Virus record (IMG/VR): IMGVR_UViG_3300042691_046511
Span: 1 to 62,293 of that record
Reading direction: 5' to 3' (one strand)
DNA: 62,293 nt
Origin: a virus
Made by a program: the position numbers and the translations under genes. This document shows, one piece after another, positions 23,571 to 32,492 of this stretch. Positions within the stretch are counted from its first letter, which is position 1. Each line of letters starts with the position of its first letter. A model generated the notes under the pieces. The model did not search any database. It was not told where the DNA came from and saw only the letters and a program-made list of their open reading frames with translations.

Positions 23571-25784
23571 CTACGCCTGGAGGAGGCCGCTCAGGGTCAC
23601 CGTGAGACCATCCAGGTCGACATCTACCTGGTCGACGATGACCTTGGCGCCGACGTAGCCTGTGGCGCCGAGGCCCTCGACGTGGTCCAGCCCAATCACG
23701 GTGCCGATGTCGATCTGCGTACTGCCCTGCTGGAGGCCCTGGAGGCCCGTTGAGATGCGGACGCCGACGGGCCCCTCGAGGACCGACGACGGGCCCACCG
23801 CCCGTGCCAACACGCGCGCGGCGAGCACATCCGCCGTGGCTTGGTCCCGCACCCCATACAGGTCGAGGTCGAGGTACTCTTCGCGGCCGTTGTTCTGGGT
23901 GATCGCCGTCGTGTTCTTGACGGTCTGAAGACCTGACACCCAGTCGGCGTGCTCGTGTACGGACTTCGCCGGCATCGGCTGCCCCTGCTCCCCCTCGAGC
24001 TGCGTCGCCACCGGCGGCACGTAGCGGTAGCCGTAGCGGTAGCGGACCACGTTGGCATACCCAGACCGCTGGAGCGTGCTCGTGATACTCAACGCGTCGT
24101 GTTGGTCCGTGAGGGTCACCGCCGCGGCCGCGGCGGGGTTGTCGATCGTGAGGATGATCTGCCCGTGGCGGTTCTCCGCGAGTTTCAGGTCCCACGACGA
24201 CGCCATCTGCTTGACCGCTTCGAAGAGTGTCATCTGCTGGCCATTCTGACCAATCAGGTGCGCGGCCTTGACCGCCCCCCCGGAGACCAGCGTATCCGTG
24301 TAGGTTTTCACCGCCTCGATCGTGGTCGTGTCGAAGAGCGAGTACGCTCCAAAGGTCGGCACACCAAACCAGGCGCCGGTCTTGTAGGTGTTCTCGACGA
24401 AGTTCGTCCAGAAGTGCTGCACGATCCGCGAGGGCGCGTCGATCAGGGCACCCGTGGCGTTCCCGACATCCTCGATCCCCCGGAAGTTCCCGGACATCGT
24501 CATACGCCCCTCTCGAAGCGCCTTGGCGAAGCGGTGGCTATTCAGCACGGCGACGGCGTGGTAGCGGTAGCCGTTGTAGTCGACGTACTTCGCGGTCGTC
24601 CCCGTTGCGGTCGACCAGCCCGGCTTGTGCGGGTCGATCAGGATCTGGCCAAACGCACTCGACGGGACGACGTAACGCAGCGTGGGGTCGTCCACGCCGA
24701 TGTTCTTCCAGGTGACCGAGCCGTCCCCGAAGGTGGCCCCGATGGTGGTCGAGAACGTGGGCGCGCTCCCCCCGGATGTCCCGGCGGTCACACACTGGTA
24801 GAGGTAGCCGTTGCTCGCCAGGTTCGGCCGGATCCGATCGCCCACCAGGTACGCCGTGCTCGAGGTCCACGCCGCCGGGGTGACGTAGAGGTTGAGCGTG
24901 TCCTGGACCGCATGACCGAAGAAGATGAACCAGTCGACGACGACGTTGAACGCGCCGCCGCCAAAGATGTCCTGCAGGTTCGTGGTCCCGACGAAGATCC
25001 CGGGCACGACGCCCTGTGGAGCCGTCGCGCTTTCGTCCTCGAGGAGTCCATAGCCGATCGGTGGCGACCAGCCGTCTCGATACCGCGCGTCCATGAACGG
25101 CAGTTCTGTGGCCGTGAGTCGGTTGGGCGGCACTTTTACTTCTGATTGCAGACGGCTGATGTGCCGACTCAACATGCCCTCGACCGTCAGCCCGTACTGA
25201 AAGTCGCCCAAGGGCGCGTAGTCGGTCACCAAGCCGGCACCCACGCGGTACGGTTGGACCGCATTCAGGCGGTCGACGTGGTCGACCAGATAGTCGGACC
25301 ACTTCCGCCCTCGGCGCTGCGTGGTGCCCCACGAGGCGCGGAAGTAGCGGTCGGTGTCGTCGAAGACGACCTGCCGCGACGCGCCCTGAATCCCCCCGCC
25401 GGGCGTCGTGGCCTTGCGCGTGATCGCGCCGAACGAGAGGATACGGCGCTCCTTGAACCCGCCGAAGTACGTGGACGGATCCGCGAACGGGCCGCCCTCG
25501 ACTTCGCCGAACGCCTCGACGATCGTGCCGTCGTCGACTTCGTCGAGTACGCCGAACGCCTGTGGGGTCGTCGTGACCAGGGATGCCGCGGTCGGGTTGG
25601 TGCCGCTCGTGCCTCCACCGCCCGTCTGGTAGTTCGGGACGAGGACTTCGATCGCTGACTGCGACACACGCATCGGCGTGACTGGGCCGGCGAGCACCTC
25701 AATGACGCTCTGCGAGACGCGGACTTTGGACGAGGCGTCGGCGAGGACCTCGATCGCGGTCTGTGAGACGCGCGGATTCGCCAT
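23571..25784 (-). CDS. Tail tip/baseplate hub-like protein (737 aa)
   Basis: The N terminus carries three tandem copies of RVSQ(S/T)xIEVL, frequent in phage tail-tip genes. The body is long and beta-rich, as in siphovirus tail hub proteins. Around residues 305-365 sits a WTSSTAYLVGDRI... GYLYQCVTAGTSGG... WKNIG segment of the carbohydrate-binding (CBM5/12-like) type common on tail tips. It follows the tape measure and two distal tail genes. It probably contacts the cell surface. Confidence 0.75.
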   Translation of the reverse strand: MANPRVSQTAIEVLADASSKVRVSQSVIEVLAGPVTPMRVSQSAIEVLVPNYQTGGGGTSGTNPTAASLVTTTPQAFGVLDEVDDGTIVEAFGEVEGGPFADPSTYFGGFKERRILSFGAITRKATTPGGGIQGASRQVVFDDTDRYFRASWGTTQRRGRKWSDYLVDHVDRLNAVQPYRVGAGLVTDYAPLGDFQYGLTVEGMLSRHISRLQSEVKVPPNRLTATELPFMDARYRDGWSPPIGYGLLEDESATAPQGVVPGIFVGTTNLQDIFGGGAFNVVVDWFIFFGHAVQDTLNLYVTPAAWTSSTAYLVGDRIRPNLASNGYLYQCVTAGTSGGSAPTFSTTIGATFGDGSVTWKNIGVDDPTLRYVVPSSAFGQILIDPHKPGWSTATGTTAKYVDYNGYRYHAVAVLNSHRFAKALREGRMTMSGNFRGIEDVGNATGALIDAPSRIVQHFWTNFVENTYKTGAWFGVPTFGAYSLFDTTTIEAVKTYTDTLVSGGAVKAAHLIGQNGQQMTLFEAVKQMASSWDLKLAENRHGQIILTIDNPAAAAAVTLTDQHDALSITSTLQRSGYANVVRYRYGYRYVPPVATQLEGEQGQPMPAKSVHEHADWVSGLQTVKNTTAITQNNGREEYLDLDLYGVRDQATADVLAARVLARAVGPSSVLEGPVGVRISTGLQGLQQGSTQIDIGTVIGLDHVEGLGATGYVGAKVIVDQVDVDLDGLTVTLSGLLQA

Positions 25785-25787
25785 CGG

Positions 25788-26864
25788 CTAGGCCGCGTGC
25801 TTTACGCCGAATTCAGCGCCGTCGACCTCTGAGGGTACCCAGGCTGCCGACGTGGCTGGAGACAGTTCCATGAGGTCGGTGATGTACCCGTAGCTGGTGC
25901 CGAGTGCCCGCTGCGTCCCCAGATAGTTGGTCGACCCGATGCGCACGACACCCGTGGCGTCGCATCCCGTCGCGTCGGTCTTCTTGACGTAATTGTGGAG
26001 ATTCAGTCCATAGATCGTCCCCACCGACCCCAGCGCCGCGAAGGCGTAGGTGTCGATGTTCCCGACCGAGGTGGACTCGTTATAGTCCGTGTCGCCGTTG
26101 GGCGTGGCGTCATCGACCATCGCGCCGTTGTCCGTGCCCGTGGACGGGGTGAACTGGCCCAGCGCGCCATCCCCGGATGAGGCCACGACGGCCACCGCTT
26201 TGACATCGCCGAGCCGCGTCGTCACGGTGCCGCCAGACCCGCTCACGCAGTAGAGGTCGTCGAAGACGTCGGTGTTCGTGCCCGTCGTCATCCCGCCGAA
26301 TCCGAACGCATTGGAATAGGCGTTCGCGCCGCCCTGGGTGTCCTGCCCGGTGAGGTCGATCCAGTTCGTCTTTGACCCGTTGACGTAGACTTCGACGGTG
26401 CCGGTGGAGTTGTGGACTGTGACGACGATCTCGATGAAGTACCACGTGTTCGAGCTCAGCGTGTTCGTCGACGAGCTCCCGAGCTTCGTGCCACCGCTGT
26501 TACTGTTCAGCGCGCGCCCGTTGTAGACCTCCAGTTTCGCGGACGAGTCAATGGCGAGGCCGATGTTGACGTTGCCCGCCGTCGAGGGATCGCCGTCCGA
26601 CAGGGCCGCGATGATCCGACCCGCCGACCCCAGTACGTTCGTCGACCGAAACCCGAACCCGAGGATACGCGTTGCTGCGTTGCTGAGCCCAGTTTTCTTG
26701 ACGTAGGATGTCGCCCCCACATCGAGCGAGAGGCCCCGGCTTCCATTGCGGAACACACTGGTCTGAATCGTGGCGTTCTGCACTGTGGTGAATCGCGAGG
26801 TGATCCCGGTCGTGAGATCCGCGGTCGCGTAGTGGTCGAACCCAGTGAAGAAGTCGAGAGCCAT
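25788..26864 (-). CDS. Tail-associated lectin-like protein (358 aa)
   Basis: The ATG at 26864 has an AGGAG site 9 nt upstream. The first ~200 residues fit a concanavalin/LamG-type jelly roll (LSSNTWYFIEIVVTVHNSTGTVEVYVNGS). It ends 4 nt before the hub gene starts. Proteins of this shape are common at phage tail ends and may bind sugars. Confidence 0.7.
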   Translation of the reverse strand: MALDFFTGFDHYATADLTTGITSRFTTVQNATIQTSVFRNGSRGLSLDVGATSYVKKTGLSNAATRILGFGFRSTNVLGSAGRIIAALSDGDPSTAGNVNIGLAIDSSAKLEVYNGRALNSNSGGTKLGSSSTNTLSSNTWYFIEIVVTVHNSTGTVEVYVNGSKTNWIDLTGQDTQGGANAYSNAFGFGGMTTGTNTDVFDDLYCVSGSGGTVTTRLGDVKAVAVVASSGDGALGQFTPSTGTDNGAMVDDATPNGDTDYNESTSVGNIDTYAFAALGSVGTIYGLNLHNYVKKTDATGCDATGVVRIGSTNYLGTQRALGTSYGYITDLMELSPATSAAWVPSEVDGAEFGVKHAA

Positions 26865-26875
26865 GCGGCGCGCTC

Positions 26876-27658
26876 CTACGGGAAGAGTGGAGGACCAGAA
26901 CTCAGTTCTTCGGCCTCGATCGGGATCTGGGTGAATCCGAGTGACTGGGGCGACCACGAGAAGGACCCCGGCACGAACTGCACGTACATGGCGTCGTTCA
27001 CGGCGACGTCGTACCAGAGCAGCCAGGGGAACGTCTCGCCCTGCGCCTCCTCGAAATGGATGCGTTGACCGGCCTCCTCTGTTTGGGCGTCGATGACGGC
27101 TGAGACGCGACGGATGCGGATGCGCTTCGGGTACTTGAGGGGGGAGGCACCGAAGGTCTTGCCCGCCGTCTTCACGAGATACTCGGGCTTCACCGTGAGG
27201 CCCCATAGCCAGTTGAGGTCACGGATCGCCGTCAGGAGGAGCACTTCGCCGATCGCCACGTTGCCGAGCGCGCCGCCGCTGACCACGATGTCGAAGGTGG
27301 TCGAGGTGCGCTGGCCACTCGACGCCGCCGAGAAGTCGAGGATCGCATCCGTGCGCTGTCCGCCAGAGTTCGCGGCGATGGGAATGGTCTGGCTGAGCCC
27401 GCTGCCGCTCGTGATCGACACGCTCGTGGCCCCAGCGAGGTTGTGGTTGATGATCGCGACACCAACCAGGACTTGACTCGCGCCGAAGGTGGCGCGAATC
27501 GTGGCGGACGTGCCGGTCGCCTTGAACGGCTTCGCGGGGTTGCGATTCCCCACATTCGACGCGGGGTAGCCGGTCGCCGCCGCGCCGGACGTCACCGTCC
27601 AGGTCGCGTTCGGCGCGACGTCGTCTCCCGCTCGTGCGTACGCGGAGGGGCTAGCCAC
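26876..27658 (-). CDS. Distal tail protein candidate (260 aa)
   Basis: The GTG at 27658 overlaps the tape measure stop and has an AGGAG site 10 nt upstream. The N-terminal half looks like a galactose-binding/discoidin-type beta domain (ATIRATFGASQVLVGVAIINHNLAG). The C-terminal half is beta-rich and ends in a Pro-rich tail. Its position directly after the tape measure is that of the distal tail protein in siphoviruses. Confidence 0.65.
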   Translation of the reverse strand: MASPSAYARAGDDVAPNATWTVTSGAAATGYPASNVGNRNPAKPFKATGTSATIRATFGASQVLVGVAIINHNLAGATSVSITSGSGLSQTIPIAANSGGQRTDAILDFSAASSGQRTSTTFDIVVSGGALGNVAIGEVLLLTAIRDLNWLWGLTVKPEYLVKTAGKTFGASPLKYPKRIRIRRVSAVIDAQTEEAGQRIHFEEAQGETFPWLLWYDVAVNDAMYVQFVPGSFSWSPQSLGFTQIPIEAEELSSGPPLFP

Positions 27659-30600
27659 GCTTGGTCATCTCCTGCCGGAACACGTTGCGCGCGAGGCCTT
27701 CGATGAGCTCCCGCAACCCGAACGCGTTGCCGCTGATGCCGGCCGACGACGCGAGGTGCTGATTGATGGCGCCGTAGTCGAACCCGCCGGCCCCTTGGGC
27801 GAAGAGCACGACCGGGACGACCGTCACACCGCCCCCGCCTGGTCCGCTGGCGCCCGTGCCGACGCCCAGGCTCGCCAGGACATCCTTGAAGAAGCTCTTC
27901 GGCCCGCCGACCTCGGCCTCCCCGGCTTCGCCGAAGAGCACCAAGCCCGGTCGGTTGGCGTAGACGCCCTCCGCGGCGCCGCCTTCCACAATCGGGATCT
28001 CGCTATTACGCGTGCCGGTCGGCACGCCTGGGAGATCGCGGAGCGCCTCGCGCAGATCATCCACGGCGTCACGCGCGCGTTCGACATCGCCCCGCAAGTT
28101 GTAGAAGCCGCGCGACAGCGTGGCGACGCCGTCGCTTTCATCCGCCGTCCCCTCCACCCCCTTCGCGAGGTCGGCGGCGGAGTCCGCCGCGTCTGACAGT
28201 CCCTCATCGCTGGCGTCTGCGAGCGCTTCGGTTGCGAACTTCGCCTTTTCCAGGCCGGCGACCACGGCGGCGATCGCCGCTTCGAGGTCCTTCAGGGTCT
28301 TTGCGCTGACGAGGTCCTTGAAGAGTTGGCCGCCGCCGAACCCGCCGCCTTCGGCGCCGGAGAGCTTCGCGAGCTGGGCCGCGACGGTCAGGAACCCGCT
28401 GCCCTCGCCCGTGCCGCCGCTGCCAAACAAGGAGAAGAACTGATCGCGAACGTCGTTGGTCTTCTGCCCCTGCGACTTCCCGAAAAGCCCCCCGAAGAGC
28501 CCAGAGGCGCCGCCAATCAACGCGCCGATCCCCGTCCCCAGACCCGGCACGATGCTGCCGATCAGGGCGCCCGTGGCCGCCCCGCTGCCCGCCCCGAAGA
28601 GCCCGGACTTTAGGCCCGCGCCACCAAAGAGGTTCTGGAAGAGCAACCCGAGGCCGAGCCCGCCGGCGCCGGCGCCCACGCCCCCCAACAGCCCCGCGAG
28701 CCCGGCGCTGATGCCGGCGCCACCCGCCGGCAGGCCAAGGCCCGCCTGGGCAATGGCGGGGCTATTGAGCGGCGCCCCTCCGCCCAAGAAGCCGCCGAAG
28801 AGCCCGGCGCCTCCCGCGAAGCCAGGCGTCCGTGCGCCGCCGCCCAAAAAGCCGGAAAAGGCCGACGAGAACGCCCCTTGCTGACCACTGAGGGCACCGA
28901 CGACGCCCTTGAGGAACGAGTTGACGAACGTGCCGAGCAGGTCCGCGAGGATCTTCGTGACGCTCGCCTTGATCGAGTCCCAGATGTCGACAAAGCCGTC
29001 CTTGAATCCTTTCGCGCCAAGGAGCATCTGCGCGAAGGTGCCCTGCACGGCGGTGTTGAGCTGCTCCACCGTGCGCGTGATCGCCGGGAAGACCTCGGTC
29101 TGCCAGACGCTCGGGAGGCGACCGGTCGCCGCGCGTTGATCCTCGATCATCTGCGCGTACGCGGTCTTCAATTGGGCCGTCGTCGCCGTCCCGGAGCCGC
29201 GGAGGATCTCGTAGTTGCGCGCCGACTCCGCGGCGACATCGCGGAGCTGCTGCGGGGTCTTCAGTCCGAACTCAGCGTACGCCTTCTGCAGGTCCTCTTG
29301 TGCCTTGATGGCCTTCCGCACTTCATCGGTGTTGACGCGGTTGGCCTCGGTCACCGCCGCCTGCGCGGGGATGAACTGCTGGAAGTGGCGCACACCGTCC
29401 GTGATCAACCCGGCGCTTTTCGCCGCGGAGTCGAAGGACAGCTTGATCCCGTCGATGGCGAGGCCGCTCGCCTTGGCGCGCTGCTCGAGCTGCTGGAACT
29501 GCTCGTACAGGGCCTTCACCGCGGTGGCCAGGGCGGGTGTCGAAATACCCGCCGCCGTCTGCAACGTCTTTTCAAGCTTCCGGAGTTCCTCGTTGACCAG
29601 GGCGTTGGTGGTGATGCCCGCCTTCTCGAGCTCCTCGGCGTACTTCTTGTGCGCCTCGGCGGCCTCCCGCGCGGCCTTGTCCTGGTCCTTCAGCGCTTTC
29701 GTCTGGTCCTTGAGCCCGGACTTCAGCCGATCCACCGTCGTCTCGGAGAGGCCCACCTGCTTGGCCCAGGCATCGAACGCGTCGCCGTTCTGCTTGATGG
29801 CCTGCTGCAACTGCCCGACGGTGAGGCCCGTGTTCTTGATCTCGTCGCGGTACTTCTTCTCCGCGCCCGACAGCGCCTCGCGGAGGCCGGCCGTGTTGCG
29901 GATGGCCGCCTGGTGGCGCTCCTCGACTTCGACAGCCTTGATCTGCTCGTTGAACTGATCCCGGGTGATTTGCCCGACGGCAAGCTGCGCCTCGAGCTTC
30001 CGGCGCAGCGCCCCGGTGCTGTCGTTTGTGACGGCCGTGTTGGCGACCAGGACGCGGTTGTTGAACTCGATCGCGCCCGCATACGAGAGCACCTTCGGCG
30101 CGCCCGACGCGAACGCCCGGTTCAGCACATCTTGCTTCGCAAGCGCGGTTTGCTCGGACAGATCGGCGTAGAGCCCCAGGGACACCGTCAACTTGCGGAT
30201 CTGCTCGTCGAGGGCGAACGCCTCGGAGATCGCCCGGCCCAGGCTCCAGCCAGCGGCCGCCGCGCTCACGACGGCAAACGCGCTACCCAGCTTGCCCAGC
30301 TTCCCGAACGTCAGCCCGGCTTGCTCCCCGACGAGCTGAATGCCGGCCCTCGCATCCGCCAGCGTCGAGACGCCTTTGAAAATGGCGAGGGTCGACGCCA
30401 TCGACGATCCGAGCCCACCGATCGACGGAATGCCGAGCGCGGCGGCGGCGCGCATCGCCACCAGCGGCGTGACCACGGCGCCGACCGCGGCCGCGAGGGG
30501 CACCAGGACGTTGGCCGATTCGCCGGCGGCTGCGATGAAGGGCGTGAGCGTCCCGAGCGTCGCGGCCAGGGCCGGCTGTAGCGCCTTCCCGATCTTCTGT

Positions 30601-31373
30601 TGGGCGATCTCGACCTGCGCGGAGAACTGCGCCTGCTTGCCGGCCGCGGTCTCGAGGAAGCGCGCCGCGTCGCCGAGCTGCGGGTTCGTCTCCTTCACGA
30701 TCCCGTTGAACAGGGCCATCCGGATGTTGGCGTCAGACGACGCCTTCGAGAGATCCGACGCCGCGAACCCCGCCTCGACGAGAATCTGGCTCAGATTCTT
30801 CGTCACGCCCGCGTTGTCGACCAGGATGCTATTCCCGTTCTTGATGCCTTCCGTGGCACTGCTCACCGCTTGGCCGAAGCCGAGCGCGGCCTGACGGCCA
30901 AACGCGGCCGAGTCCTTGAACCGCTCGACCAGCTTCACGGCCTCGGGGAGCCCGAAGCCCGCCGCGAGGAGGTTCTTCAGCGACGTCGCGGCTTCGCCCA
31001 CGGAGAGCAGGCCATCCGAGGCGAGACGCTTGGCGGCCTGCTCGGCAGCGCCGGCGTCCTGCTGGAACGCCGTCGCGACGGACCGGAGCCCGATCAGGCC
31101 CGCGTCGAGTTGGTTTGCCGCTTGGATGGTGCTCTGGAACGCGCTCACGAGCCCGCGGCCGAGGCGATCGGCGAGCTGGCCGAAGGCGACACCGGTCGCA
31201 ATCGCCGCGGTCCCGGTGATGCGCGTCTTTCCGCCCAGGGACTCCATCCCCTGGCTCGCGGTCCCAGCGTCGCCGGTGACCTGCTTGATCTGGCCGGATA
31301 GCTTCTGAAAGGCTCCGTCCGCCTCGCTGCGGGCCTTGATGAGCAGCTCGATCTCGGCGCGGGTCAGCGCCAT
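27651..31373 (-). CDS. Tail tape measure protein (1240 aa)
   Basis: This is the longest gene and lies just after the frameshifted tail chaperone. It has the expected layout: helical, Ala/Gln/Lys-rich N-terminal and middle regions (AELLIKARSEADG-type start, long coiled segments with KALKDQDKAAREAAEAHKKY) and a Gly/Ala-rich hydrophobic region near residues 880-1030. At about 0.15 nm per residue it predicts a tail near 185 nm long, an inference from known tape measures. Confidence 0.92.
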   Translation of the reverse strand: MALTRAEIELLIKARSEADGAFQKLSGQIKQVTGDAGTASQGMESLGGKTRITGTAAIATGVAFGQLADRLGRGLVSAFQSTIQAANQLDAGLIGLRSVATAFQQDAGAAEQAAKRLASDGLLSVGEAATSLKNLLAAGFGLPEAVKLVERFKDSAAFGRQAALGFGQAVSSATEGIKNGNSILVDNAGVTKNLSQILVEAGFAASDLSKASSDANIRMALFNGIVKETNPQLGDAARFLETAAGKQAQFSAQVEIAQQKIGKALQPALAATLGTLTPFIAAAGESANVLVPLAAAVGAVVTPLVAMRAAAALGIPSIGGLGSSMASTLAIFKGVSTLADARAGIQLVGEQAGLTFGKLGKLGSAFAVVSAAAAGWSLGRAISEAFALDEQIRKLTVSLGLYADLSEQTALAKQDVLNRAFASGAPKVLSYAGAIEFNNRVLVANTAVTNDSTGALRRKLEAQLAVGQITRDQFNEQIKAVEVEERHQAAIRNTAGLREALSGAEKKYRDEIKNTGLTVGQLQQAIKQNGDAFDAWAKQVGLSETTVDRLKSGLKDQTKALKDQDKAAREAAEAHKKYAEELEKAGITTNALVNEELRKLEKTLQTAAGISTPALATAVKALYEQFQQLEQRAKASGLAIDGIKLSFDSAAKSAGLITDGVRHFQQFIPAQAAVTEANRVNTDEVRKAIKAQEDLQKAYAEFGLKTPQQLRDVAAESARNYEILRGSGTATTAQLKTAYAQMIEDQRAATGRLPSVWQTEVFPAITRTVEQLNTAVQGTFAQMLLGAKGFKDGFVDIWDSIKASVTKILADLLGTFVNSFLKGVVGALSGQQGAFSSAFSGFLGGGARTPGFAGGAGLFGGFLGGGAPLNSPAIAQAGLGLPAGGAGISAGLAGLLGGVGAGAGGLGLGLLFQNLFGGAGLKSGLFGAGSGAATGALIGSIVPGLGTGIGALIGGASGLFGGLFGKSQGQKTNDVRDQFFSLFGSGGTGEGSGFLTVAAQLAKLSGAEGGGFGGGQLFKDLVSAKTLKDLEAAIAAVVAGLEKAKFATEALADASDEGLSDAADSAADLAKGVEGTADESDGVATLSRGFYNLRGDVERARDAVDDLREALRDLPGVPTGTRNSEIPIVEGGAAEGVYANRPGLVLFGEAGEAEVGGPKSFFKDVLASLGVGTGASGPGGGGVTVVPVVLFAQGAGGFDYGAINQHLASSAGISGNAFGLRELIEGLARNVFRQEMTKRG

Positions 31374-31377
31374 CGGA

Positions 31378-31914
31378 TCACCGCCGTCCTGCCGTCAGGC
31401 CCTTCAGCGCCAGCGCCATCCCGGCGGCCGATCCCTCGGCCCCTTGCCGGCGCTCCCACGCGCGCATCTCGTCCTCGAAGACCGGGAACGCGCGGCGCAC
31501 GAGCAGCGGCTGGTCCACCCAGCCCCCAGCGACCGGGAGACATCCCATCAGGCGGCATTGGCGCCAACTCTCGAGGAGGTCCCACGCCACATCCGGGATC
31601 GCCGACACGGGGCACTGGAAGAGCACGTCCTGCGCGGTCGCCCACGGTGGGCCATACGCGTACGCCGGCTTCTGCCCCGCGCCAGGCACGGGCGCGAAGA
31701 CGCCACCGAGGGGCTCCTCGGTTGTGACGACGCGGCCGCCCGCGGCGACGCGCTTCAGTGCGATCGGCTGCGGCGGGATGTGCCACGGCGGGAGCGATCC
31801 GTCGTCGGTGTGCTGCCCGCAGTTGCGGGCGCGTCGGGTACTGGTGGGGCAGGTGGCGCACCGCCAGGCGTCGTGCCGGGAGTCTCCTGACCACCAGAAC
31901 CAGAAGGCGGCTCG
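31378..31914 (-). CDS. Tail assembly chaperone, frameshift extension (T part)
   Basis: This frame is reached by a -1 shift at TTTTTTC (31914-31920) from the upstream chaperone frame. The fusion reads FFRAAFWFWWSGD after the slip and would be about 342 residues in total (164 before and 178 after). The extension is Trp/Cys/Pro-rich with two close cysteines (RCATC). The G/GT arrangement directly before the tape measure is the classic siphovirus layout. Confidence 0.8.
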   Translation of the reverse strand, partial: RAAFWFWWSGDSRHDAWRCATCPTSTRRARNCGQHTDDGSLPPWHIPPQPIALKRVAAGGRVVTTEEPLGGVFAPVPGAGQKPAYAYGPPWATAQDVLFQCPVSAIPDVAWDLLESWRQCRLMGCLPVAGGWVDQPLLVRRAFPVFEDEMRAWERRQGAEGSAAGMALALKGLTAGRR

Positions 31915-32405
31915 AAAAAACGGAGGTCGATCCCCGATCGGGTGGTGAGCTTGAGGATCTCGTTGGCGATGTGCATCGCGAGCAACGGCACGAAGCCGCA
32001 GATCGCGGCGAAGGCGCGGCCGCTGGGGATGGGTACCGGGGCCTCGGGGTTCGGCACCGGCGCGGAAGCGCCCGCCGGGACGTGCACCGGCAGCTCGGCG
32101 AGCAGCCCCACGCGGACGGCCATCGCCGCCGGCACGGTCAAGCCGCGCACCGCCGTCACGGTCTGGACGAAGGCGGGCGCCCCATGATGGAACGCGGCGA
32201 CGACCAGGTCCTGGACCTCCTTGGTCCAGACGACGTCGCCCACGAGGCCGCCGGTGGACACGATGATGGACTTCAGGCGCGCGAGGTCGGGGCCCTCGGC
32301 GGGTGCCAGATCGAACTCGACAGGCGTACTCGCCGTGTCGTTGTTCGGCACCACGGCTGACGGCGGTCGATAGGTGTCGCGCGCGTAACTGAGATGCAAG
32401 GCCAT
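31755..32405 (-). CDS. Tail assembly chaperone, short form (G part, 216 aa)
   Basis: The ATG at 32405 has a GGAGGGGG site. The product is a mixed helical protein (LARLKSIIVSTGGLVGDVVW, then AAICGFVPLLAMHIANEILKL) ending in a Gly/Pro-rich tail in its own frame. It lies between the tail tube gene and the tape measure gene. The overlapping T frame starts before its stop, as expected. Confidence 0.8.
   Translation of the reverse strand: MALHLSYARDTYRPPSAVVPNNDTASTPVEFDLAPAEGPDLARLKSIIVSTGGLVGDVVWTKEVQDLVVAAFHHGAPAFVQTVTAVRGLTVPAAMAVRVGLLAELPVHVPAGASAPVPNPEAPVPIPSGRAFAAICGFVPLLAMHIANEILKLTTRSGIDLRFFEPPSGSGGQETPGTTPGGAPPAPPVPDAPATAGSTPTTDRSRRGTSRRSRSH
31914..31920 (-). promoter_or_regulatory. Programmed -1 ribosomal slippery heptamer
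   Basis: On the minus strand the heptamer is T TTT TTC, positioned in the zero frame as CGT TTT TTC. It fits X XXY YYZ exactly. The -1 frame opened here is the only one that gives a sensible, stop-free extension up to the tape measure start. Confidence 0.8.
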
Positions 32406-32492
32406 TCCGGGGTTCCCCCTCCATGGGCCGGGGTGAATTGAGACGGAGCCCGCGGACGTCACCCGGCGCGACGTCCGCGGACCGTGAGGGGA

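Noticed and set aside
28878-30581. Long plus-strand open frame (567 codons) opposite the tape measure gene
   Set aside because: It is antisense to a clear tape measure protein; its Arg/Leu/Gly-rich composition is the usual product of reading high-GC coding DNA in the wrong frame.
31364-31894. Other overlapping minus-strand frame considered as the frameshift partner
   Set aside because: It would need a +1 or -2 shift and gives an Arg/Pro-rich non-protein-like product; the -1 frame ending at 31378 is sensible.
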